Below are positions 45,223-56,087 of a DNA stretch of 64,000 nucleotides, piece after piece. The stretch's first letter is position 1. The number at the start of each line of letters is the position of its first letter. Position numbers and translations under genes: made by a program. The notes beneath the pieces were generated by a model, which saw only the letters and a list, made by a program, of their open reading frames with translations, was not told where the DNA came from and did no database searches. Origin of the DNA: Dittrichia graveolens (lineage: Eukaryota > Streptophyta > Magnoliopsida > Asterales > Asteraceae); assembly GCA_038502395.1 (NCBI GenBank), contig JARJIL010000001.1:106968994-107032993 (forward strand), given 5' to 3'.

Positions 45223-47103
45223 CTATAAATAACAAGAATACACGTTTTAGTTAGTTTGATATAATCCTCGTTAAAATAATTACCCATAAAGTTTTAGAAA
45301 AACAATTTATCTTAACAAGGGCTAAGAACCATATTTTACTCCACTACATGACGGGTTTACCGCGGATAACTTCATGAAGCTATTTAGGCCGGTAACCATT
45401 TTACCGATTGCAATCTCCATTGCAACTCTTAGACACTTGCGGGATCCAACGACGTAAAACGGTCGGTTGGCATGTTTGATCCCTACTTACACCAATCCCA
45501 AATTAAAATTCTTGGTTGACTCGTGCTTAGCTCGACAATCACACAAGGATTTTAGTTTGCAATTGTAAATCGTCGAACAAGATACATGGTAGCACACTCG
45601 ACAATCATTGGCTCGTGCTAAGCTCGACAACCAATAATTCCAAGTCGCCACTCTCACCTTCCACACATATCCACATGGAATAAATCGTGCTTAGCTCGAC
45701 AATTATCCCATGCTTCACTAGAATCGGGTGTGTCATCTTATGGATGGTGCGTGATTTACGTTTTAGGAAACGGGCTTTTGTTTCTTGATTAAAACCAAGT
45801 TTTAATATTTGATTAACAAAGTAAGTGACAAAAACGATTTTCACTTCAAATATAAATACCAAGTTTATATTGTCTTGTTAATCGTGTACGCGCGAGAGTT
45901 TGTTAACCAATTTAAAAACTCTTGTGATTTTATTAACATAGAAAAGTTATCAAGCATGCGAGGAAACATAAACAACCATGCAAGAAATATAAATCACATC
46001 ACACGCATACAAAGAGGTTGGTAACCATGCCAAAAACTTATGCGTCCTACCCGCGAGCCAAGCCGGGAGGACTAGGTCTACTAAGGACACAAACCTAGAC
46101 CATGGAGTGCTCCCACTGAATCCGCTACCTCCATCGGGACTAACCGGATCCAAGGTCTTCAAGACGTCTCCTCTTGATTCTTGATTGTGGTCTTCAAAAC
46201 ACAAGTACACAAAAGAAAGGAAATAGCATGCAAGCCACGCGCTTCCTATCAATATAGTACAAGTACATATGAACAAATGAAACGGCATGCAAGCCGCGAT
46301 AATTAATTACAAACCGAACGAATAAATAATTAATTACATCACACGTGACACCAAGGTCACCAAATAAATCCAAACAACCAAACAAACCACAAGGTCTAGG
46401 GCGATGGTTACCAACTAAAAGCAACAAACAACAACTACAAAGCACGGTGTGCCAAAACCGTGACCAAAGAATATTTCGGTAAGAATTTCCAACACAAACA
46501 CTCAAGGCACAACAAGGAAATTCTTGTACATATGCATTAGGGCACAAAACCAACTTTTATACCCATGTTCATATATACAAAACATATGTGTATGCATGTA
46601 TGCATCTCATGCCAAGACCATACCTTACATACCCATATTTGTACCAAAATATTACGAGGGGTTAAACAAACGGAATCTGCCAGAAAACAGAAACTCCTCC
46701 ATGACCCGAAAAACCACGAAAAATTTTATTTTAAGGACAAAAACTGCCCAGAAGCTCCTTCACGGCCCCTCACGACTCGTGAAGCCCAAGGGCCTCACGA
46801 CCGATCACGGGTCAGAAGGGCTCGTGAGCCTAAAAACCAAGTTTCACGACTAAACTGTTCATGAGTGCCTTCACGACCTCTCACGGCTCGTGAAGCCCAA
46901 GAGCTTTACGACCGGTCACGGGCCATGAGGACTTGTGAAGCCTGAAAACACTTCCCACGACCAGACCCCTCACGAACACTGGTCGTGTGGCCTTCATGAC
47001 TCGTGAAGAACACTTCACAGCCCGTGAAGACCTACTGGATAGAAAAACGAATCTTCCAAAAACGGTTTTTCGAGCCATTTTCGTGCTATACCTTTGTAGC
47101 CTA
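45223..47103 (-). other. E3 leader between gag and primer site
   Basis: No ORF is supported. Three copies of the inverse of TCGAGCTAAGCACGAG lie at about 45,519, 45,611 and 45,685. Nearer the primer site, 46,750-47,040 is a dense array of CACGG/CCGTG and CTCACGA/TCGTGAG arms similar to the LTR clusters. Confidence 0.7.
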
Positions 47104-47116
47104 GGCTCTGATACCA
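47104..47116 (-). promoter_or_regulatory. E3 primer-binding site
   Basis: GGCTCTGATACCA, inverse of TGGTATCAGAGCC, one base from the 5' LTR. Confidence 0.93.
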
Positions 47117-47117
47117 C

Positions 47118-48054
47118 TGTAGGAAATCCATGCACGCCAACACCCGTACGCAGCGGAAGCAACGACATCAAAAACCGGGGTTTTTGGGAATTTAAACCGA
47201 CATGCATGTATTCCCCAAGTGGGGATCGTGACTACAAACGAATATAGCAACTAAAACAAACGAGAGGGAGGAGAAATTATACCTTCACGAGGCTGGAGCT
47301 ATCCACCGAGCTAGGAAGATCTTCGAGAACTCGAAACCGAGCTCCTCTATTGATAGTCCACACCAAGTAGCCGAGATTCCGCCTTGCTAACGACCCGAGA
47401 CACGAACCACACATCGTCTTCGTGAATCTGGAGCAGCCACAACACTTGAACAACTTGCCTTCACTTGATACACTACCTTGCTTTCTTAGAACCAAGAACC
47501 ATCTATGTATATGTGTATATAATGAGCATGAAGCAAGAGTTCTAAATGAGAGAGAGTCATATGCCTTTTATAAAGTCTGGAGAAGTTAAAATGCCACCAG
47601 AGTCGGCTGTCATGCCACTCATTCATTGGACCAACACAAAGGTCCAATAGAAATAAAGTGTCACTTTGACTTCTGCCTTCACGGGCTCTCACGGGCCGTG
47701 AAGCGCTCGTGAAGGCCTCATAGGCCGGGTTCCACCGCTCATTCTCATTGGGCCATCGAGTGGTCCACTTAAAAGAATGGCGCCTGCCTTCACGGGCTCT
47801 CATGGGCCGTGAAGCACTCGTGAAGGCCCTACTCCCACGACTACTTGTCTGGGTGGTGAAGGCTCGTGGAGGGTTTCTCTTCACGACCTCTTCACGGCCC
47901 GTGAAGGCCCGTGAAGTTCGCCAGAAACCCTAATTTCATATTCTCTCATGTTTGCGTTGTGCTGCCGGAATCTACCCTTGGCGTGTAACCCAATAGGCTC
48001 GTACCTCATCAGTAGTGATGCTAGTAGACGTGTATCAGTGGGCATATTCCAACA
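47118..48054 (-). repeat. E3 5' LTR
   Basis: 937 bp. It is longer than its partner by a direct duplication of GCCCGTGAAG near 47,908. About 2% substitutions by eye, mostly C/T and G/A. Confidence 0.95.
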
Positions 48055-48059
48055 CTATC

Positions 48060-48660
48060 ATGGAACACTGGATTTTCTCCCAAACGAATTGCGGATTGGT
48101 TGTCATAGTGAAGTGGTACTGCATATTCAAAATTTTGATGCAAATCCTTCATTAAGAGTGTTAGCCATGTACTTTCTTGAGCTGTTGCAGCTGCTGGTGT
48201 ATTCTCTGCTTTTGTACTTGATAGTGATACAGTCGGTTGTCTTTTGCTGCACCAAGAAATTGTTCCAGGTCCGAGCTTGAAAACGTACCCAGTTGTTGAT
48301 CTTCGGATCACGGTCTCCGGCATAGTCAGCATCACAGTATCCGACTATCTTGTAGTCTTCTCCTCTTTTATACATAAGACCGTAGTCAATTATTCCTTTG
48401 ACATATCTTAGGATCCTTCGAGCAGCATCCAAATGAGGTTTTCTCGGACTTTGCATATAGCGGCTCATAACTCCAACTGCATAAGAAATTTTTGGCCTAA
48501 ATAAAGTTAGGTAGATAAGACTACCTACTAGTTGTCGATACATTGTTCCATCGTTAAGCTCTTTTCCTTCATGTGCACATATCTTGGCATTTGGATCTAT
48601 CGGTGTTGAGACTGGCTTACACTTCATCATGCCAAACTTTTAAAGTATATCTCTTGCATA
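48060..48660 (-). pseudogene. E1 reverse transcriptase C-terminus and RNase H N-part
   Basis: Minus strand: KYARDIL, a TAA at 48,640-48,642, KFGMMKCKPVSTPID, QLVGSLIYLT, ISYAVGVMSRYMQ, HLDAARRILRYVKG, then the RNase H start YCDADYAGDRD. A frame change near 48,290 leads to TTGYVFKLGPGTISW, VSLSSTKAE and NPVFHD. The polymerase palm with YVDD is missing because of the internal deletion. Confidence 0.9.
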
Positions 48661-49293
48661 CTTTTGTTGTGGTGTGTTGGCACAAGTGAACCGATGACGT
48701 ATAGCACATTCTTGCAGATATCGTTTGAATTCTTCAAAGGTGTAATCTCCTCCATTATCTGTGCGCAAACAACGGATCTTTGTTTGTATTTCTCCTTCGA
48801 CCGTTGTCTTGAATTTTATAAACTTCGAGAAAGTGTCAGATTTATCTTTCATGGAGAAAACCCATAAATATCTCGAGTAGTCATCAATGAACGTCACCAT
48901 GTACCGCATCCCGCTTATTGATGTCTGCTTGACTGGACCAAACACATCTATGTGAATTAATTCTAATGGTTTCTTCCCTCTAAACTTCGACTCCTTGTAT
49001 GGTAATTGATGGGCTTTACCATACCGGCATTCAGTGCAAACAATATATGTTTTGACATCAAGCCGAGGCAGACTATTGAGCATGGATTTCTCCATTATGA
49101 CCTTCAACTTGTGATAACCAACATGTCCCAACCTTGCATGCCACAAATTTGTTGTCTCATTCTTTCGAGTCTTGTCTACATAGGCAGCCTCTGTCAAAAG
49201 CACATATACAGACTGCACTCTCCGTCCTTTTATAGTCGGCTTTTTTGAGATTTTGATATCTTTGTAGACTTTCACATCTTGTGGCCCAAACAC
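48661..49293 (-). pseudogene. E1 GAG-pre-integrase and integrase, C-terminally deleted
   Basis: The zinc finger LWHARLGHVGYHKL...CTECRYGK is followed by the integrase core with Asp in HIDVFGPV and Asp in LRTDNGGDY. The third catalytic residue (Glu, after TPQQNG in the family) is absent. TPQQ is joined in frame to the KYARDIL of reverse transcriptase at about 48,661-48,667. CAACAA at the join suggests deletion by short homology. Confidence 0.9.
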
Positions 49294-49576
49294 GATTTCC
49301 TAATGATGTTAGTTGTGATACTGACAATAAGTTTTTCTTCATACCTGGTACATGATACACATTTTGTAGCGTTACCATGTCAGCTTTATTACCACGCATG
49401 ACCATTGTGTTGCCAATTTTAGTAATTGGTAATCGTGCATTGTTAGCTGTTAGTACCACGTGACTCCCTTTGTACTCCGTCATGTCTTGTAGTTTCTTCT
49501 GATCGCCAGTCATGTGGTTTGAGCATCCTAAATCAATGATCCAGTCATTCTCATAATCGATATGCTTTCCCATCAT
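49157..49576 (-). pseudogene. E1 protease region
   Basis: Reads WIIDLGCSNHMTGD. The family motif is D-S-G at the catalytic Asp, so Ser has become Leu. The usual LQNVYHVPGMKKNLLSVSQL follows, then a frame change near 49,295 before the integrase frame. Confidence 0.88.
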
Positions 49577-49689
49577 TGTCGTGAGTGCTAGCTCATTTTC
49601 TTCTATGACACAAAATGCCTCAACATCCCATTCATCCTCAAGTTCATTTTTAGAGGTTACTGTATTGCTTTCAATGGTGTTTTTCTATA

Positions 49690-50508
49690 ACCAACAATCC
49701 TTGGACATGTGACCCTACTTTCCACAATTGTTGCAATTGCCTTTGAACCTTTTCCCCTGGAACTCTTATGGTTGGTCTTCTAAGCTCTCCATGGTCATGT
49801 GGTTCCTTGATTACTTTTTGCTTTGTCAATATTTTTGTGTCCAACTTTAGCAGACAGCTTGAAATTGCTAAGGCTTTTACTTGTGTAGAGTGCTTCCTCT
49901 TCACTCTTTAGAGTGATACCTCCCATTTGCTTAGCCATGGCTTCTTGGGTGGCTAGCAAATTCTCAAACTCTACGAGCAATGGTTGCACAGGCCATCCTT
50001 GTACAACAATGACAAAGCTCCTATATTCTGGTCTTAGTCCGTGTATAATAATCCTCTTCATTCGATCTTCTCCAATGACAGTCTTCGGATCTAATTTAGT
50101 AATCTCCTGACATATCGCCTTAACTTTATGGAAATACTGAGCAATCGTCATGTCGCGTTGTGAGATTGACAATAGCTCGTTCTCCGGTAGTTGTAGTCTC
50201 GTGTCATTCTTCTTTGAGAAAAGTGTCACGAACGTGTTCCACGCTTCTTTTGGGGTCTTCTTGTCCCGAATATGCTCCAACATCTCTTCTTTGACAGTAG
50301 TCTTTAAGGCAAACATTGCTTTGTCTGCTTTGATTCTCCATTTGCGCAAGGCACCATTGATATCATCTTCGGGCGGCGTAGTTTCGCTTCTACCAACAAC
50401 CTCCCAAAGGTCTTGTCCTTCTAAGTAGGACATCATGCATGTTGCCCATGTGTTGTAGTTGTTGCTGTTGAGTTTCTTGATTCCTTCGACGACTTGGAGA
50501 TCACCCAT
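49690..50508 (-). pseudogene. E1 gag (UBN2-type)
   Basis: The start at 50,508 is MGDLQVVEGIKKLNSNNYNT. The frame is open to about 49,795 and covers the gag capsid-like domain (WRIKADKAMFALKTTV, KTPKEAWNTF, MTIAQYFHKVKAICQE). A zinc-knuckle remnant (CNNCGK...) with a frame change lies at 49,690-49,760. An upstream Met at 50,529 is less likely because MGDLQ fits the family start. Confidence 0.9.
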
Positions 50509-50536
50509 CGGTAGTACTAACAATATCAAGAAATTT

Positions 50537-50549
50537 GGCTCTGATACCA
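50537..50549 (-). promoter_or_regulatory. E1 primer-binding site
   Basis: Inverse of TGGTATCAGAGCC, three bases from the E1 5' LTR. Confidence 0.93.
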
Positions 50550-50552
50550 GAT

Positions 50553-51007
50553 TGTTGAGTGTGACTCTTCTTTTGCAACAACAAACAATCTTTTTATTAA
50601 GACCACTTTAAGAAGAGAGTACACTTTTGAGAGACTACTACACTTATCTTTCTTGGATTGTGTTTGACTCTTAGGTTAGTATGGAGCAAATGAGCTCCAT
50701 GCCTATTTATAGGTGTTTTCCACCTCCTTATAGGAAGATTCTAGATCTTCCTACACATTAAATACATTCGTGATTATTCTAGAATACTCTACCACAATCT
50801 ATATCTATTACAACCTTTCTATATGTTTCTAGAATGTTCTACGGTATTCTAGATAAATCTAGCATGCTTCAGCGTCTTCCACGACCTTCTAGAATGTTCC
50901 ATAACCTTCCAGGGTCTTCCATGACATTCTTGAATATTCTAGGGCATTCTAGAGTAATTTAGAACATTCTAGAATGTTCTAATTGGGCTAGTGATGATTC
51001 TTCAACA
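50553..51007 (-). repeat. E1 5' LTR (intact)
   Basis: 455 bp, on the minus strand TGTTGAAGAATC...CACTCAACA. It contains uninterrupted CTATATCTATTACAACC, the empty-site version of the E2 target. Confidence 0.97.
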
Positions 51008-51012
51008 ATTAC

Positions 51013-51425
51013 TATATACCAATTTCTGTATTGTTGTTGTGTGATCCAAGTGCAATCCGAGTATACAAATTTCAGTATATATTAATATGTTTGACTGTGT
51101 GTATGCAATACTGCATATACTTTTATATACTTGCTGTATGAATTCAAAATGGTGCAAATCAACCACAGAGGAAGTATACGAACACGAAGAAATTCAACAG
51201 AATACAGAAACTTCATAACTTTATTACTGCACATGAAATCATCATCAAGATGGTACGCAGGATACATACATATTTATAGATACTAATGGTGTTGGTTAAC
51301 CACCAAACCATAACTGACCATAACTACTAATAACCGACACATATAAATATATATAACTGTTACAATAGTTTAGCTTACTTCTTAATTAGCACACTTTGTA
51401 TGTGTTTTATAGGTTTGGTGCTTGT
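51013..51425 (-). other. 3' UTR and downstream flank of the CCD gene
   Basis: AT-rich, with no ORF. It lies between the E1 target site and the CCD stop codon and includes a candidate polyadenylation signal at 51,220. Confidence 0.6.
51220..51225 (-). terminator. Candidate polyadenylation signal
   Basis: AATAAA on the minus strand, about 200 nt after the CCD stop codon, a normal distance for a plant 3' end. Confidence 0.45.
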
Positions 51426-54400
51426 TTATGCAGATGGAAAGAAAGATCCATGATGACCATATGGCACGCGTTGAGGGAGGTTTATTTTTACTGTTGGCTC
51501 ATTTCCAAAGTTCTTAGCATCAACTACTAGTACCTGTGACCATAAAGAATAAAACACATGTAAAAAGACAGACTTGTTAATCTTTTTGTTTGTTAACACC
51601 GAGAAATCTTGCAGTACTGCAGGACAGAGGAAGGAATTTAATAAAACGTACATAAGACATGTCATTCTCTTCATCATGAGAAAATGTGACAATCCAACCA
51701 TCATCTTCCTCTGCAGCTTGTGGCTTAGCCACGAAAGCTGATCCTGTACAGAAGTTATTTTTTGGTAACCAATGATACTCGATCTTCACGTTTCCTTCAC
51801 AATTTGTGCATTGCTTCTCCAATTCTTCAAAGTGTAGCTTGGCTAGTCCACCATATTTGGTTTTCCCTGAAGCAAAATTTCAGTACTTGTTTAGGAACAG
51901 CTATTATGTTTCAATCTTGAAGTTGGTATTAAAACATATTTTCAAATGAATGAACTTCCAACATCTAGTATGGTTGATTATCTAACTCAGCACACTAGGA
52001 CTTAAGTTTTTTTCTTATAGTGAAAGGAGTTTTAGAAAATATTGATATGATTAAGAGCACTGTCCACAATAATAACTCTGTGAAGCAGATTACCTGAGTT
52101 AGAGCTTGCAAGGGAATCAATAACCTGGGTGTAACCATATTTATGTTTAAGACCTGTAAAATCTTCATTGATCATTGGAAAGTCCATTGAGTATTCAGTT
52201 CCAGTTACATCTCTTTCCTTCACCTGCATTGTCTCTAAGTTTAATCTCCATTCCCTAACATTTGTAAACAGCATCCCGTCATTGGTCACTCCATGATCGT
52301 TCCTGTTAATTGAGTTGTTCTGTTTGAAGTTAAATCCTTTAGAGAACCAGTCAAATTTGTCCTCACCCCATTCGGGTCCTGGAAGAATGGCTGCATTAGC
52401 TTTGCATCCTCTGACAACAATCTATGGTTGGTACAAATACAATTTGAGAACATATGGTTATAGAAGAATCTGAAGGTTTTGATACAGAAACAAAACGTTA
52501 GTGCTTTAAATGACCAGGAAAACTGTTAGATAAGCACCTCATTACCGTCTTCAAAGGTATTCATTAGGTGATAAGAAACACAAGGTTCTATATGAAACCA
52601 CTTAATTGATTCTGTATCACCATAGCGTGGAATCACAGTGATCCTTGCTTCTTTCTCTCTTTCATACTTGAATAACCTAATAGCGATTACCATTGAATTA
52701 GTGCTTTATTATGTTTCCTTCCGTAACAGTTTTATCTAAACAAGCGAGAAAGAAGTGGATAGATGGTTGAAATTGAATGGTTTTTGTGAATAGGTAAAGG
52801 TTTATACATACTGGCCTCCTTTCATTACCCTCTCCAGGCTCATTGTGAGCATAAAATCAATTAGTATGTTGTACCTGAACAGTAGATAACCAAAATGCAA
52901 ACAGTTATATGATATATTTATGCAACCAATACTACTTTTAGGAACTCATGGAACTCACTTGTTTGTAACGCCAACATCATGGAAAACAGAACAATGATCT
53001 AGTTGCAGGTCCAATTTGTGAACAAGATCTTTTCCATCAGCTATTAACAAAGTTATCAGAAAATATAGATAATGTCAAGGATAAGGTGAAGGCTTAATCA
53101 AAATTGAGTTTGGCATGAGATTTTATGCTCCATGCCGTGGAGCATTGGTGCTCGGCGTGGAGCCTTTGAGGTTGCTCGACGAGAAGAAATTGTGCACGGT
53201 GAGAAGTAGTAATTTCAGGTTTTGAAATTAATTTCTCGTATGGTGCATGTGGAGCTACATGCATGCACGACGTGGATACTTGTTCAAGGGTTTTGGAATT
53301 AATTTGGATATGGATGTTGCTTAGATGTTGTTTGTTTGCTACTTAATAGAACCATTCAGTGTTGAATGCTAAATCATTTGACATTCAGTGTATTTGATTG
53401 TCGCCTCTGAATGAATACTGTGCTGAATGAAACACAAGACTACCGTTGAATCATTTTACTTTAAAGTATATTCTGAATTATCAAGCGTCAAGTATTTTAC
53501 CCTAATACTCCTTTCACACGATGACTTGTTAAACAATCATATCTTATCTTATTTTATCTTATAATATAATATATCACTATTAAGGTTTAAATTGGTAATT
53601 TGCATCATTCGGGTTGTTCATTCAGAACCTTTATCAAACAGCATGTCACATTCAGAGGCAGATTGCTACAGAGCCTTTGAATTATTCAGACCACATAATC
53701 ATTCGGTGCTTACTGATTTTATTTTAACAAACCGCCGGTGTAGTTTATCCAATGTCAACTTTTTTGAAGTTAAATTCGCCCAAGATAAGGCCAAATTTGA
53801 AAGTTAGCTTTATCTAGTTCTCTCCTATAAATATTGATCTCATGTAATTTGTAACCTTGTGCACCTAATAAGAATATAGTCTCTAGTTTGGATGCGGATA
53901 TTGCTTGATCACACCGATCACGTGAACCATGTAATTCTCGTGTTCTTGTTTTTTGTTTGCTATTTGCTTGTGTTTCTACGTGGTGATTATTGTTTGGGTC
54001 TATTCCATGTTTCCTTACAGATAATACATGAACCATAAATCATTAGTCATTTATTGAAGTACCTGAAATGACACCGACGATGCAAAAGGGTTTTTTCGGC
54101 TCAAAACCTACTATAATCAGTTCTCCAGTTCCAGGTGCTTTCTACACAGAATATAAAAAAATATACCTTTAATTGATGAGCTTATGAAGAATGTGTTTCT
54201 AGAAATGTTGGTTTCTAATTCAGTTGGATTACGTGGAAAGGTAACACGAACATCTATATACTAACCTTTGGGTGTGATGTGAACCCTCTAGACCATGTTC
54301 CACCTGGGTTCCAGTTACCATAAGTTTCAAGGCTAATTATATTTATCTCTTGTGGCAAGTAGTTCTCTGCGATAGAATAGTACTTTCCACTATGCTCAAA

Positions 54401-55574
54401 AACATTGGTGTTGCTCATAATTTTGTACTCTTGGCCAAATCTCAACTGCCAAAGTCACAAAACCGAGTCAGTAGAAAAACATTATGATTAGATTTTTGTC
54501 CCAGATGACATGATATTGCTTATATCATACTACTAAAGTTATATGTCAGGGTAGAATCTCATTAGTCATTGATGAGCTATACAGTGACAGTAATTCCACA
54601 AATATTTAGTTAGCTTCATTTTTAAGGATTCGATTGAATAAGAAAATTTATACAATTTGGGAAATCTTACCACATTGAATAAGGATGCAGCTAATGTAGC
54701 TGGTGGATCTCCTTCTGCTACAGGAAGAAATGCAGGTTTCTTCCTTTGTGATTCCATCTTATATGTATCGGTTTCCACATATCTATTTTTGTAATAAAGG
54801 CTCCAATTTCCTTCTTCATCTTTTGTAAAATAAAGAGCATGAAGCATCCCTTCTCCTTCAACCCATACACTGTCTGTTTTTCCAAACACTGATACTGCAA
54901 GTTTTAAACCTCCAAATAAGGGATTTGATCCTGCATACAGTTTCAAATTATAGAATTATGTCTAGAAGGTGTAGATTAGAAAATTCAGGAATTATTGGAC
55001 AAAAGTTATTGAAAATCAAGTAATTAAACACCATTTCTAATGTAAGTGCCCTGTGGGAAGTCTTCTGGAATTTTGCCTTGACAAGAATCAACTTTTACAA
55101 GTTCCCCAATCTCCTCAACTGGTGAGAAGTTCTTCTGCAAATAAATAATTTTGATAGCGAACGTTGTTAATTATATCATTTCATTGTAAATAAATAGTGG
55201 CTACATTCCAAGACAAGAAGAGCTTATAGAGGTTAACAAAAAGACTACTAAAGTAGTAATAAAAACAATTCTGTCAGCCATTCTATAATTATCACTCATG
55301 TATTGGTCACAGTATAACATTTGTTAAAGTTAATAAAATATCTTAGGTTCACAAAGATTAATATTTATATCTATTATGTAACCTCAAATTACATGAATTT
55401 TCACTCACACAGACATATATGTGTGTGTGCGCAGGGAATGGATCAATATACCTGAGATGGAATCATAGGTTGGTCCATGAATTCAAATATGGACTCCACA
55501 AGGGTGTTTAACATAGCCGTTGATATTGTTTTGATAGCTTTACCAGCTTCAGCTTTGAGGGTTGAGTTCTCCAT
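51426..55574 (-). CDS. CCD: Carotenoid cleavage dioxygenase, 11 exons, 559 aa
   Basis: A non-haem iron enzyme that splits carotenoid or apocarotenoid double bonds with O2. Exons (minus): 55,574-55,452; 55,134-55,032; 54,930-54,671; 54,445-54,266; 54,141-54,063; 53,040-52,959; 52,874-52,812; 52,676-52,538; 52,421-52,094; 51,866-51,652; 51,533-51,426. Every intron is GT/AG and phases agree, giving 1,680 nt. Iron ligands: His220 (FTSHPK), His269 (VFHDVG), His333 (SYHLMN), His552 (YGHHGSF). Landmarks: NFSPVEEIG, GKIPEDFPQGTYIRNGSNP (usually RNGPNP), WVEGEGMLHALYF. No clear transit peptide, so probably cytosolic unless another first exon is used. From memory, NPLFGGLK and KYGGLAKLHFEE fit the zaxinone-synthase-like clade rather than CCD1, CCD4 or NCED; that placement is less certain. 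Start 55,574 is preferred over an in-frame ATG at 55,649. Confidence 0.94.
53073..54019 (+). mobile_element. Solo LTR (Copia-like) in CCD intron 5, antisense
   Basis: 947 bp starting TGTCAAGG and ending CCTTACA, flanked by GATAA at 53,068-53,072 and 54,020-54,024. A TATA-like CCTATAAATA near 53,826 and the run to CGTGGTGATTATTGTTTGGG are typical of the R/U5 part of a plant Copia LTR, so it points opposite to the gene. It carries palindromes such as TGCTCCATGCCGTGGAGCA at 53,126. The splice sites of the intron are unaffected. Confidence 0.85.
53328..53738. mobile_element. MITE-like insert inside the intronic solo LTR
   Basis: About 0.4 kb with many CATTCAG/CTGAATG motifs in both orientations. 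One end carries GTTTGTTTGCTACTTAATAG and the other, inverted, GTTTGTTAAAATA. The exact ends and the target duplication could not be fixed. Confidence 0.45.
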
Positions 55575-55608
55575 CTTTTGTGTTACTGGCTGCTTATAAT
55601 TGGTAGCA

Positions 55609-55620
55609 AGTATATATAGG
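55609..55620 (-). promoter_or_regulatory. Candidate TATA box of the CCD gene
   Basis: CCTATATATACT on the minus strand, 35-46 nt before the ATG at 55,574. That would give a very short leader; another AATATAT at about 55,685 upstream is an alternative. Confidence 0.35.
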
Positions 55621-55649
55621 CGATATGAGATAACACATAACTTAAGCAT

Positions 55650-56033
55650 TTAGTTGACTTACAGCATTTAGTTGCGGCAAAACATATATTAATGCTACAA
55701 ACTTGCTTAAGCACTTCAATTCAACCCAATCGTATTATATATACTGAGTTGTGTTTAATAAAGTCCATTTAAAACATAGTCCTGAATTTTAATATTCAAT
55801 CACAAGTTATTAGTATACAATCATATGTGATTTGTAAAAGCATCGATGTGAATTACGAAAATGCCACTTCGCACAAATTTTTAAAATTTGGCTCTGGACC
55901 ATTGATGACATTGATCTAAAGTCTAAAATTAATCTATTAAGACTACGAATTAATTATAGACTACATTGAACATTCTTTTATATATACTATACAATTAGGG
56001 GGAAATTCTTTTCTATATTAAAAAGCAAAATGG

Positions 56034-56036
<3 letters not shown>
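55650..56036. other. CCD upstream region; no gene
   Basis: AT-rich, with no ORF of note. A CAAT-like ATTGGG (minus strand) lies near 55,727. Confidence 0.5.

Positions 56037-56086
<50 letters not shown>
56037..56086. repeat. (TA)n microsatellite
   Basis: About 50 bp of TA, followed by CCAAACTTCC. Confidence 0.95.

Positions 56087-56087
<1 letters not shown>

Larger units (their letters stand above)
39961..48054 (-). mobile_element. Copia element E3, inserted in E1 RNase H
   Basis: The TSD CTATC is at 39,956-39,960 and 48,055-48,059. LTRs on the minus strand are 5' 47,118-48,054 (937 bp) and 3' 39,961-40,887 (927 bp). By eye they differ at about 18 positions plus one 10-bp duplication. Primer-site complement at 47,104-47,116, polypurine tract next to 40,888. 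Gag is nearly intact and pol decayed, as in E2. Confidence 0.95.
21102..51007 (-). mobile_element. Copia element E1 (host of the nested stack)
   Basis: Flanked by ATTAC at 21,097-21,101 and 51,008-51,012. On the minus strand the 5' LTR is 50,553-51,007 and the 3' LTR is 21,102-21,352 plus 39,561-39,764. Both come to 455 bp once the E2 insertion is removed. Without nested elements E1 is about 3.6 kb, short for Copia because much of reverse transcriptase is deleted. Gene order gag-protease-integrase-RT-RNase H shows the Copia superfamily. Confidence 0.95.

Noticed and set aside
48021..48060. E1 RNase H first looked truncated at 48,060
   Set aside because: The missing end lies at 39,765-39,955 and joins across E3, which is flanked by CTATC on both sides; it is interrupted, not lost.
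55575..55649. In-frame upstream ATG at 55,649 as the CCD start
   Set aside because: The extension reads through the candidate TATA box and has no family likeness; 55,574 gives a normal-length protein. Not fully excluded.
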